Assembly: GCF_047495875.1 (NCBI RefSeq)
Contig: NC_092479.1
Location: 9,570,806 to 9,634,805, forward strand
DNA: 64,000 nt
From: Pithys albifrons albifrons
Lineage: Eukaryota; Chordata; Aves; Passeriformes; Thamnophilidae
Direction of reading: 5' to 3'
In this document: positions 26,334 to 36,917 of the stretch, one piece after another
Layout: each line of letters starts with the position of its first letter
Position numbering within the stretch: position 1 is the first letter of the stretch
Made by a program: the position numbers and the translations under genes
The notes under the pieces: generated by a model
What the model was told of the DNA's origin: nothing
The model's input: the letters and a program-made list of their open reading frames with translations, nothing else
The model's database searches: none

Positions 26334-28034
26334 AAAGCTCGACGGCGCGGGCCACGTGCAGGTCCGGGAAAGTGCCATTTTTCAGCCCAGAATTCCGGAC
26401 GGACGAAGATTGCTGCCAGGAAAAAAGGGCCAGGATAGAAAGCGATTGCTCCTTTTCTAGGGTCAATAGGGCCCCATCATTGGCACCTGAGAGCCAAAGG
26501 CTGCCGCCTTTTCCCTGGGCGCAAAGCTCGACGGCGCGGGCCACGTGCAGGTCCGGGAAAGTGCCATTTTTCAGCCCAGAATTCCGGACGGACGAAGATT
26601 GCTGCCAGGAAAAAAGGGCCAGGACAGAAAGCCATTGCTCCTTTTCTAGGGTCAATAGGGCCCCATCATTGGCACCCGAGAGCCAAAGGCTGCCGCCTTT
26701 TCCCTGGGCGCAAAGCTCGACGGCGCGGGCCACGTGCAGGTCCGGGAAAGTGCCATTTTTCAGCCCAGAATTCCGGACGGACGAAGATTGCTGCCAGGAA
26801 AAAAGGGCCAGGACAGAAAGCGATTGCTCCTTTTCTAGGGTCAATAGGGCCCCATCATTGGCACCTGAGAGCCAAAGGCTGCCGCCTTTTCCCTGGGCGC
26901 AAAGCTCGACGGCGCGGGCCACGTGCAGGTCCGGGAAAGTGCCATTTTTCAGCCCAGAATTCCGGACGGACGAAGATTGCTGCCAGGAAAAAAGGGCCAG
27001 GACAGAAAGCCATTGCTCCTTTTCTAGGGTCAATAGGGCCCCATCATTGGCACCTGAGAGCCAAAGGCTGCCGCCTTTTCCCTGGGCGCAAAGCTCGACG
27101 GCGCGGGCCACGTGCAGGTCCGGGAAAGTGCCATTTTTCAGCCCAGAATTCCGGACGGACGAAGATTGCTGCCAGGAAAAAAGGGCCAGGACAGAAAGCG
27201 ATTGCTCCTTTTCTAGGGTCAATAGGGCCCCATCATTGGCACCTGAGAGCCAAAGGCTGCCGCCTTTTCCCTGGGCGCAAAGCTCGACGGCGCGGGCCAC
27301 GTGCAGGTCCGGGAAAGTGCCATTTTTCAGCCCAGAATTCCGGACGGACGAAGATTGCTGCCAGGAAAAAAGGGCCAGGACAGAAAGCGATTGCTCCTTT
27401 TCTAGGGTCAATAGGGCCCCATCATTGGCACCTGAGAGCCAAAGGCTGCCGCCTTTTCCCTGGGCGCAAAGCTCGACGGCGCGGGCCACGTGCAGGTCCG
27501 GGAAAGTGCCATTTTTCAGCCCAGAATTCCGGACGGACGAAGATTGGTGCCAGGAAAAAAGGGCCAGGACAGAAAGCGATTGCTCCTTTTCTAGGGTCAA
27601 TAGGGCCCCATCATTGGCACCTGAGAGCCAAAGGCTGCCGCCTTTTCCCTGGGCGCAAAGCTCGACGGCGCGGGCCACGTGCAGGTCCGGGAAAGTGCCA
27701 TTTTTCAGCCCAGAATTTTGGACGGACGAAGATTGCTGCCAGGAAAAAAGGGCCAGGACAGAAAGCCATTGCTCCTTTTCTAGGGTCAATAGGGCCCCAT
27801 CATTGGCACCTGAGAGCCAAAGGCTGCCGCCTTTTCCCTGGGCGCAAAGCTCGACGGCGCGGGCCACGTGCAGGTCCGGGAAAGTGCCATTTTTCAGCCC
27901 AGAATTCCGGACGGACGAAGATTGCTGCCAGGAAAAAAGGGCCAGGACAGAAAGCGATTGCTCCTTTTCTAGGGTCAATAGGGCCCCATCATTGGCACGT
28001 GAGAGCCAAAGGCTGCCGCCTTTTCCCTGGGCGT
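26334..28034 (+). repeat. 9-unit block between C62T markers
   Basis: Short block of 1,701 bp. It starts with a unit carrying AGGATAG (near 26,432), which is also found at about 5,643 in copy 1 of the large duplication. It ends in a unit with a new CACGTG (27,996-28,001) and the unusual CGTAAGG at 28,034. In copy 1 the corresponding unit near 7.2 kb has neither mark, so the right border was probably brought in by conversion or exchange. Confidence 0.75.
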
Positions 28035-31000
28035 AAGGCTCGACGGCGCGGGCCACGTGCAGGTCCGGGAAAGTGCCATTTTTCAGCCCAGAATTCCGGA
28101 CGGACGAAGATTGCTGCCAGGAAAAAAGGGCCAGGACAGAAAGCGATTGCTCCTTTTCTAGGGTCAATAGGGCCCCATCATTGGCACCCGAGAGCCAAAG
28201 GCTGCCGCCTTTTCCCTGGGCGCAAAGCTCGACGGCGCGGGCCACGTGCAGGTCCGGGAAAGTGCCATTTTTCAGCCCAGAATTCCGGACGGACGAAGAT
28301 TGCTGCCAGGAAAAAAGGGCCAGGACAGAAAGCGATTGCTCCTTTTCTAGGGTCAATAGGGCCCCATCATTGGCACCCGAGAGCCAAAGGCTGCCGCCTT
28401 TTCCCTGGGCGCAAAGCTCGACGGCGCGGGCCATGTGCAGGTCCGGGAAAGTGCCATTTTTCAGCCCAGAATTCCGGACGGACGAAGATTGCTGCCAGGA
28501 GAAAAGGGCCAGGACAGAAAGCGATTGCTCCTTTTCTAGGGTCAATAGGGCCCCATCATTGGCACCTGAGAGCCAAAGGCTGCCGCCTTTTCCCTGGGCG
28601 CAAAGCTCGACGGCGCGGGCCACGTGCAGGTCCGGGAAAGTGCCATTTTTCAGCCCAGAATTCCGGACGGACGAAGATTGCTGCCAGGAAAAAAGGGCCA
28701 GGACAGAAAGCGATTGCTCCTTTTCTAGGGTCAATAGGGCCCCATCATTGGCACCTGAGAGCCAAAGGCTGCCGCCTTTTCCCTGGGCGCAAAGCTCGAC
28801 GGCGCGGGCCACGTGCAGGTCCGGGAAAGTGCCATTTTTCAGCCCAGAATTTTGGACGGACGAAGATTGCTGCCAGGAAAAAAGGGCCAGGACAGAAAGC
28901 CATTGCTCCTTTTCTAGGGTCAATAGGGCCCCATCATTGGCACCTGAGAGCCAAAGGCTGCCGCCTTGTCCCTGGGCGCAAAGCTCGACGGCGCGGGCCA
29001 CGTGCAGGTCCGGGAAAGTGCCATTTTTCAGCCCAGAATTCCGGACGGACGAAGATTGCTGCCAGGAAAAAAGGGCCAGGACAGAAAGCCATTGCTCCTT
29101 TTCTAGGGTCAATAGGGCCCCATCATTGGCACCTGAGAGCCAAAGGCTGCCGCCTTTTCCCTGGGTGCAAAGCTCGACGGCGCGGGCCACGTGCAGGTCC
29201 GGGAAAGTGCCATTTTTCAGCCCAGAATTCCGGACGGACGAAGATTGCTGCCAGGAAAAAAGGGCCAGGACAGAAAGCCATTGCTCCTTTTCTAGGGTCA
29301 ATAGGGCCCCATCATTGGCACCTGAGAGCCAAAGGCTGCCGCCTTTTCCCTGGGCGCAAAGCTCGACGGCGCGGGCCACGTGCAGGTCCGGGAAAGTGCC
29401 ATTTTTCAGCCCAGAATTCCGGACGGACGAAGATTGCTGCCAGGAAAAAAGGGCCAGGACAGAAAGCGATTGCTCCTTTTCTAGGGTCAATAGGGCCCCA
29501 TCATTGGCACCTGAGAGCCAAAGGCTGCCGCCTTTTCCCTGGGCGCAAAGCTCGACGGCGCGGGCCATGTGCAGGTCCGGGAAAGTGCCATTTTTCAGCC
29601 CAGAATTCCGGACGGACGAAGATTGCTGCCAGGAAAAAAGGGCCAGGACAGAAAGCGATTGCTCCTTTTCTAGGGTCAATAAGGCCCCATCATTGGCACC
29701 TGAGAGCCAAAGGCTGCCGCCTTTTCCCTGGGCGCAAAGCTCGACGGCGCGGGCCACGTGCAGGTCCGGGAAAGTGCCATTTTTCAGCCCAGAATTCCGG
29801 ACGGACGAAGATTGCTGCCAGGAAAAAAGGGCCAGGACAGAAAGCGATTGCTCCTTTTCTAGGGTCAATAGGGCCCCATCATTGGCACCTGAGAGCCAAA
29901 GGCTGCCGCCTTTTCCCTGGGCACAAAGCTCGACGGCGCGGGCCACGTGCAGGTCCGGGAAAGTGCCATTTTTCAGCCCAGAATTTTGGACGGACGAAGA
30001 TTGCTGCCAGGAAAAAAGGGCCAGGACAGAAAGCCATTGCTCCTTTTCTAGGGTCAATAGGGCCCCATCATTGGCACCTGAGAGCCAAAGGCTGCCGCCT
30101 TTTCCCTGGGCGCAAAGCTCGACGGCGCGGGCCACGTGCAGGTCCGGGAAAGTGCCATTTTTCAGCCCAGAATTCCGGACGGACGAAGATTGCTGCCAGG
30201 AAAAAAGGGCCAGGACAGAAAGCGATTGCTCCTTTTCTAGGGTCAATAGGGCCCCATCATTGGCACCTGAGAGCCAAAGGCTGCCGCCTTTTCCCTGGGC
30301 GCAAAGCTCGACGGCGCGGGCCACGTGCAGGTCCGGGAAAGTGCCATTTTTCAGCCCAGAATTCCGGACGGACGAAGATTCCTGCCAGGAAAAAAGGGCC
30401 AGGACAGAAAGCGATTGCTCCTTTTCTAGGGTCAATAGGGCCCCATCATTGGCACCTGAGAGCCAAAGGCTGCCGCCTTTTCCCTGGGCGCAAAGCTCGA
30501 CGGCGCGGGCCACGTGCAGGTCCGGGAAAGTGCCATTTTTCAGCCCAGAATTCCGGACGGACGAAGATTGCTGCCAGGAAAAAAGGGCCAGGACAGAAAG
30601 CGATTGCTCCTTTTCTAGGGTCAATAGGGCCCCATCATTGGCACCTGAGAGCCAAAGGCTGCCGCCTTTTCCCTGGGCGCAAAGCTCGACGGCGCGGGCC
30701 ACGTGCAGGTCCGGGAAAGTGCCATTTTTCAGCCCAGAATTCCGGACGGACGAAGATTGCTGCCAGGAAAAAAGGGCCAGGACAGAAAGCCATTGCTCCT
30801 TTTCTAGGGTCAATAGGGCCCCATCATTGGCACCTGAGAGCCAAAGGCTGCCGCCTTTTCCCTGGGCGCAAAGCTCGACGGCGCGGGCCACGTGCAGGTC
30901 CGGGAAAGTGCCATTTTTCAGCCCAGAATTCCGGACGGACGAAGATTGCTGCCAGGAAAAAAGGGCCAGGACAGAAAGCCATTGCTCCTTTTCTAGGGTC

Positions 31001-31058
31001 AATAGGGCCCCATCATTGGCACCTGAGAGCCAAAGGCTGCCGCCTTTTCCCTGGGCGT
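28035..31058 (+). repeat. 16-unit (3,024-bp) higher-order repeat block
   Basis: Bounded by markers at 28,034 and 31,058. It repeats the landmark order of 23,310-26,333: CCATGTG in unit 3, AATTTTGG then CCTTGTCCC around units 5-6, AATAAGG in unit 9, GGGCACAAAG with AATTTTGG in unit 11, TTCCTGCC in unit 13. It differs by GGTGCAAAG in unit 6-7 and a second CCATGTG in unit 8-9, both shared with the 8.2-8.9 kb region. Confidence 0.87.
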
Positions 31059-34000
31059 AAAGCTCGACGGCGCGGGCCACGTGCAGGTCCGGGAAAGTGC
31101 CATTTTTCAGCCCAGAATTCCGGACGGACGAAGATTGCTGCCAGGAAAAAAGGACCAGGACAGAAAGCGATTGCTCCTTTTCTAGGGTCAATAGGGCCCC
31201 ATCATTGGCACCCGAGAGCCAAAGGCTGCCGCCTTTTCCCTGGGCGCAAAGCTCGACGGCGCGGGCCACGTGCAGGTCCGGGAAAGTGCCATTTTTCAGC
31301 CCAGAATTCCGGACGGACGAAGATTGGTGCCAGGAAAAAAGGGCCAGGACAGAAAGCCATTGCTCCTTTTCTAGGGTCAATAGGGCCCCATCATTGGCAC
31401 CCGAGAGCCAAAGGCTGCCGCCTTTTCCCTGGGCGCAAAGCTCGACGGCGCGGGCCACGTGCAGGTCCGGGAAAGTGCCATTTTTCAGCCCAGAATTTTG
31501 GACGGACGAAGATTGCTGCCAGGAAAAAAGGGCCAGGACAGAAAGCCATTGCTCCTTTTCTAGGGTCAATAGGGCCCCATCATTGGCACCTGAGAGCCAA
31601 AGGCTGCCGCCTTTTCCCTGGGCGCAAAGCTCGACGGCGCGGGCCACGTGCAGGTCCGGGAAAGTGCCATTTTTCAGCCCAGAATTCCGGACGGACGAAG
31701 ATTGCTGCCAGGAAAAAAGGGCCAGGACAGAAAGCGATTGCTCCTTTTCTAGGGTCAATAGGGCCCCATCATTGGCACCTGAGAGCCAAAGGCTGCCGCC
31801 TTTTCCCTGGGCGCAAAGCTCGACGGCGCGGGCCACGTGCAGGTCCGGGAAAGTGCCATTTTTCAGCCCAGAATTCCGGACGGACGAAGATTGCTGCCAG
31901 GAAAAAAGGGCCAGGACAGAAAGCGATTGCTCCTTTTCTAGGGTCAATAGGGCCCCATCATTGGCACCTGAGAGCCAAAGGCTGCCGCCTTTTCCCTGGG
32001 CGCAAAGCTCGACGGCGCGGGCCACGTGCAGGTCCGGGAAAGTGCCATTTTTCAGCCCAGAATTCCGGACGGACGAAGATTGCTGCCAGGAAAAAAGGGC
32101 CAGGACAGAAAGCGATTGCTCCTTTTCTAGGGTCAATAGGGCCCCATCATTGGCACCTGAGAGCCAAAGGCTGCCGCCTTTTCCCTGGGCGCAAAGCTCG
32201 ACGGCGCGGGCCACGTGCAGGTCCGGGAAAGTGCCATTTTTCAGCCCAGAATTCCGGACGGACGAAGATTGCTGCCAGGAAAAAAAGGCCAGGACAGAAA
32301 GCGATTGCTCCTTTTCTAGGGTCAATAGGGCCCCATCATTGGCACCTGAGAGCCAAAGGCTGCCGCCTTTTCCCTGGGCGCAAAGCTCGACGGCGCGGGC
32401 CACGTGCAGGTCCGGGAAAGTGCCATTTTTCAGCCCAGAATTCCGGACGGACGAAGATTGCTGCCAGGAAAAAAGGGCCAGGACAGAAAGCCATTGCTCC
32501 TTTTCTAGGGTCAATAGGGCCCCATCATTGGCACCTGAGAGCCAAAGGCTGCCGCCTTTTCCCTGGGCGCAAAGCTCGACGGCGCGGGCCACGTGCAGGT
32601 CCGGGAAAGTGCCATTTTTCAGCCCAGAATTCCGGACGGACGAAGATTGCTGCCAGGAGAAAAGGGCCAGGACAGAAAGCGATTGCTCCTTTTCTAGGGT
32701 CAATAGGGCCCCATCATTGGCACCTGAGAGCCAAAGGCTGCCGCCTTTTCCCTGGGCGCAAAGCTCGACGGCGCGGGCCACGTGCAGGTCCGGGAAAGTG
32801 CCATTTTTCAGCCCAGAATTCCGGACGGACGAAGATTGCTGCCAGGAAAAAAGGACCAGGACAGAAAGCGATTGCTCCTTTTCTAGGGTCAATAGGGCCC
32901 CATCATTGGCACCCGAGAGCCAAAGGCTGCCGCCTTTTCCCTGGGCGCAAAGCTCGACGGCGCGGGCCACGTGCAGGTCCGGGAAAGTGCCATTTTTCAG
33001 CCCAGAATTCCGGACGGACGAAGATTGCTGCCAGGAAAAAAGGGCCAGGACAGAAAGCGATTGCTCCTTTTCTAGGGTCAATAGGGCCCCATCATTGGCA
33101 CCTGAGAGCCAAAGGCTGCCGCCTTTTCCCTGGGCGCAAAGCTCGACGGCGCGGGCCACGTGCAGGTCCGGGAAAGTGCCATTTTTCAGCCCAGAATTCC
33201 GGACGGACGAAGATTGCTGCCAGGAAAAAAGGGCCAGGACAGAAAGCGATTGCTCCTTTTCTAGGGTCAATAGGGCCCCATCATTGGCACCTGAGAGCCA
33301 AAGGCTGCCGCCTTTTCCCTGGGCGCAAAGCTCGACGGCGCGGGCCACGTGCAGGTCCGGGAAAGTGCCATTTTTCAGCCCAGAATTTTGGACGGACGAA
33401 GATTGCTGCCAGGAAAAAAGGGCCAGGACAGAAAGCGATTGCTCCTTTTCTAGGGTCAATAGGGCCCCATCATTGGCACCTGAGAGCCAAAGGCTGCCGC
33501 CTTTTCCCTGGGCGCAAAGCTCGACGGCGCGGGCCACGTGCAGGTCCGGGAAAGTGCCATTTTTCAGCCCAGAATTCCGGACGGACGAAGATTGCTGCCA
33601 GGAAAAAAGGGCCAGGACAGAAAGCGATTGCTCCTTTTCTAGGGTCAATAGGGCCCCATCATTGGCACCTGAGAGCCAAAGGCTGCCGCCTTTTCCCTGG
33701 GCGCAAAGCTCGACGGCGCGGGCCACGTGCAGGTCCGGGAAAGTGCCATTTTTCAGCCCAGAATTCCGGACGGACGAAGATTGCTGCCAGGAAAAAAGGG
33801 CCAGGACAGAAAGCGATTGCTCCTTTTCTAGGGTCAATAGGGCCCCATCATTGGCACCTGAGAGCCAAAGGCTGCCGCCTTTTCCCTGGGCGCAAAGCTC
33901 GACGGCGCGGGCCACGTGCAGGTCCGGGAAAGTGCCATTTTTCAGCCCAGAATTCCGGACGGACGAAGATTGCTGCCAGGAAAAAAGGGCCAGGACAGAA

Positions 34001-34082
34001 AGCCATTGCTCCTTTTCTAGGGTCAATAGGGCCCCATCATTGGCACCTGAGAGCCAAAGGCTGCCGCCTTTTCCCTGGGCGT
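31059..34082 (+). repeat. 16-unit block, same length but different variant order
   Basis: Bounded by C62T at 31,058 and 34,082. Its first unit carries AAGGACCAGG (G158A), which also follows the marker at 34,082 and 41,075 and occurs once inside this block near 32,852. AATTTTGG is in units 3 and 13 and AATAAGG is absent, so only the length and borders agree with the two blocks to the left, not the internal order. Confidence 0.78.
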
Positions 34083-36917
34083 AAAGCTCGACGGCGCGGG
34101 CCACGTGCAGGTCCGGGAAAGTGCCATTTTTCAGCCCAGAATTTTGGACGGACGAAGATTGCTGCCAGGAAAAAAGGACCAGGACAGAAAGCGATTGCTC
34201 CTTTTCTAGGGTCAATAGGGCCCCATCATTGGCACCCGAGAGCCAAAGGCTGCCGCCTTTTCCCTGGGCGCAAAGCTCGACGGCGCGGGCCACGTGCAGG
34301 TCCGGGAAAGTGCCATTTTTCAGCCCAGAATTCCGGACGGACGAAGATTGCTGCCAGGAAAAAAGGGCCAGGACAGAAAGCGATTGCTCCTTTTCTAGGG
34401 TCAATAGGGCCCCATCATTGGCACCCGAGAGCCAAAGGCTGCCGCCTTTTCCCTGGGCGCAAAGCTCGACGGCGCGGGCCACGTGCAGGTCCGGGAAAGT
34501 GCCATTTTTCAGCCCAGAATTCCGGACGGACGAAGATTGCTGCCAGGAAAAAAGGGCCAGGACAGAAAGCCATTGCTCCTTTTCTAGGGTCAATAGGGCC
34601 CCATCATTGGCACCTGAGAGCCAAAGGCTGCCGCCTTTTCCCTGGGCGCAAAGCTCGACGGCGCGGGCCACGTGCAGGTCTGGGAAAGTGCCATTTTTCA
34701 GCCCAGAATTTTGGACGGACGAAGATTGCTGCCAGGAAAAAAGGGCCAGGACAGAAAGCGATTGCTCCTTTTCTAGGGTCAATAGGGCCCCATCATTGGC
34801 ACCTGAGAGCCAAAGGCTGCCGCCTTTTCCCTGGGCGCAAAGCTCGACGGCGCGGGCCACGTGCAGGTCCGGGAAAGTGCCATTTTTCAGCCCAGAATTC
34901 CGGACGGACGAAGATTGCTGCCAGGAAAAAAGGGCCAGGACAGAAAGCGATTGCTCCTTTTCTAGGGTCAATAGGGCCCCATCATTGGCACCTGAGAGCC
35001 AAAGGCTGCCGCCTTTTCCCTGGGCGCAAAGCTCGACGGCGCGGGCCACGTGCAGGTCCGGGAAAGTGCCATTTTTCAGCCCAGAATTCCGGACGGACGA
35101 AGATTGCTGCCAGGAAAAAAGGGCCAGGACAGAAAGCGATTGCTCCTTTTCTAGGGTCAATAGGGCCCCATCATTGGCACCTGAGAGCCAAAGGCTGCCG
35201 CCTTTTCCCTGGGCGCAAAGCTCGACGGCGCGGGCCACGTGCAGGTCCGGGAAAGTGCCATTTTTCAGCCCAGAATTCCGGACGGACGAAGATTGGTGCC
35301 AGGAAAAAAGGGCCAGGACAGAAAGCGATTGCTCCTTTTCTAGGGTCAATAGGGCCCCATCATTGGCACCTGAGAGCCAAAGGCTGCCGCCTTTTCCCTG
35401 GGCGCAAAGCTCGACGGCGCGGGCCACGTGCAGGTCCGGGAAAGTGCCATTTTTCAGCCCAGAATTCCGGACGGACGAAGATTGCTGCCAGGAAAAAAGG
35501 GCCAGGACAGAAAGCGATTGCTCCTTTTCTAGGGTCAATAGGGCCCCATCATTGGCACCTGAGAGCCAAAGGCTGCCGCCTTTTCCCTGGGCGCAAAGCT
35601 CGACGGCGCGGGCCACGTGCAGGTCCGGGAAAGTGCCATTTTTCAGCCCAGAATTCCGGACGGACGAAGATTGCTGCCAGGAAAAAAGGGCCAGGACAGA
35701 AAGCGATTGCTCCTTTTCTAGGGTCAATAGGGCCCCATCATTGGCACCTGAGAGCCAAAGGCTGCCGCCTTTTCCCTGGGCGCAAAGCTCGACGGCGCGG
35801 GCCACGTGCAGGTCCGGGAAAGTGCCATTTTTCAGCCCAGAATTCCGGACGGACGAAGATTGCTGCCAGGAAAAAAGGGCCAGGACAGAAAGCGATTGCT
35901 CCTTTTCTAGGGTCAATAGGGCCCCATCATTGGCACCTGAGAGCCAAAGGCTGCCGCCTTTTCCCTGGGCGCAAAGCTCGACGGCGCGGGCCACGTGCAG
36001 GTCCGGGAAAGTGCCATTTTTCAGCCCAGAATTCCGGACGGACGAAGATTGCTGCCAGGAAAAAAGGGCCAGGACAGAAAGCGATTGCTCCTTTTCTAGG
36101 GTCAATAAGGCCCCATCATTGGCACCTGAGAGCCAAAGGCTGCCGCCTTTTCCCTGGGCGCAAAGCTCGACGGCGCGGGCCACGTGCAGGTCCGGGAAAG
36201 TGCCATTTTTCAGCCCAGAATTCCGGACGGACGAAGATTGCTGCCAGGAAAAAAGGGCCAGGACAGAAAGCGATTGCTCCTTTTCTAGGGTCAATAGGGC
36301 CCCATCATTGGCACCTGAGAGCCAAAGGCTGCCGCCTTTTCCCTGGGCGCAAAGCTCGACGGCGCGGGCCACGTGCAGGTCCGGGAAAGTGCCATTTTTC
36401 AGCCCAGAATTCCGGACGGACGAAGATTGCTGCCAGGAAAAAAGGGCCAGGACAGAAAGCGATTGCTCCTTTTCTAGGGTCAATAGGGCCCCATCATTGG
36501 CACCTGAGAGCCAAAGGCTGCCGCCTTTTCCCTGGGCGCAAAGCTCGACGGCGCGGGCCACGTGCAGGTCCGGGAAAGTGCCATTTTTCAGCCCAGAATT
36601 TTGGACGGACGAAGATTGCTGCCAGGAAAAAAGGGCCAGGACAGAAAGCCATTGCTCCTTTTCTAGGGTCAATAGGGCCCCATCATTGGCACCTGAGAGC
36701 CAAAGGCTGCCGCCTTTTCCCTGGGCGCAAAGCTCGACGGCGCGGGCCACGTGCAGGTCCGGAAAAGTGCCATTTTTCAGCCCAGAATTCCGGACGGACG
36801 AAGATTGCTGCCAGGAAAAAAGGGCCAGGACAGAAAGCCATTGCTCCTTTTCTAGGGTCAATAGGTCCCCATCATTGGCACGTGAGAGCCAAAGGCTGCC
36901 GCCTTTTCCCTGGGCGT
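34083..36917 (+). repeat. 15-unit block between C62T markers
   Basis: 2,835 bp between markers at 34,082 and 36,917. It opens with AATTTTGG plus AAGGACCAGG in the same unit, holds AATAAGG near 36,108, and ends in a unit with an extra CACGTG at 36,879-36,884 and the C62T change. One T transversion (ATAGGTCCCC, near 36,866) destroys GGGCCC in that unit. Confidence 0.77.

Larger units (their letters stand above)
20602..29690 (+). repeat. Segmental duplication inside the array, copy 2
   Basis: Partner of the segment at 1-~8,900. It carries one extra unit around 25.3-25.65 kb, between the AATTTTGG unit at about 25,260 and the ATTCCTGCC unit at about 25,656. The copies are not identical: differences include 2,031 (GGTGCC) against CTGCC in copy 2, GAGTTTTGG near 2,390 against GAATTCCGG, ATGGCG near 24,641 only in copy 2, and GTGAGAG plus CGTAAGG at about 28.0 kb only in copy 2. 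Some differences look like conversion by neighbouring units because they bring in variants common elsewhere in the array. Confidence 0.87.
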
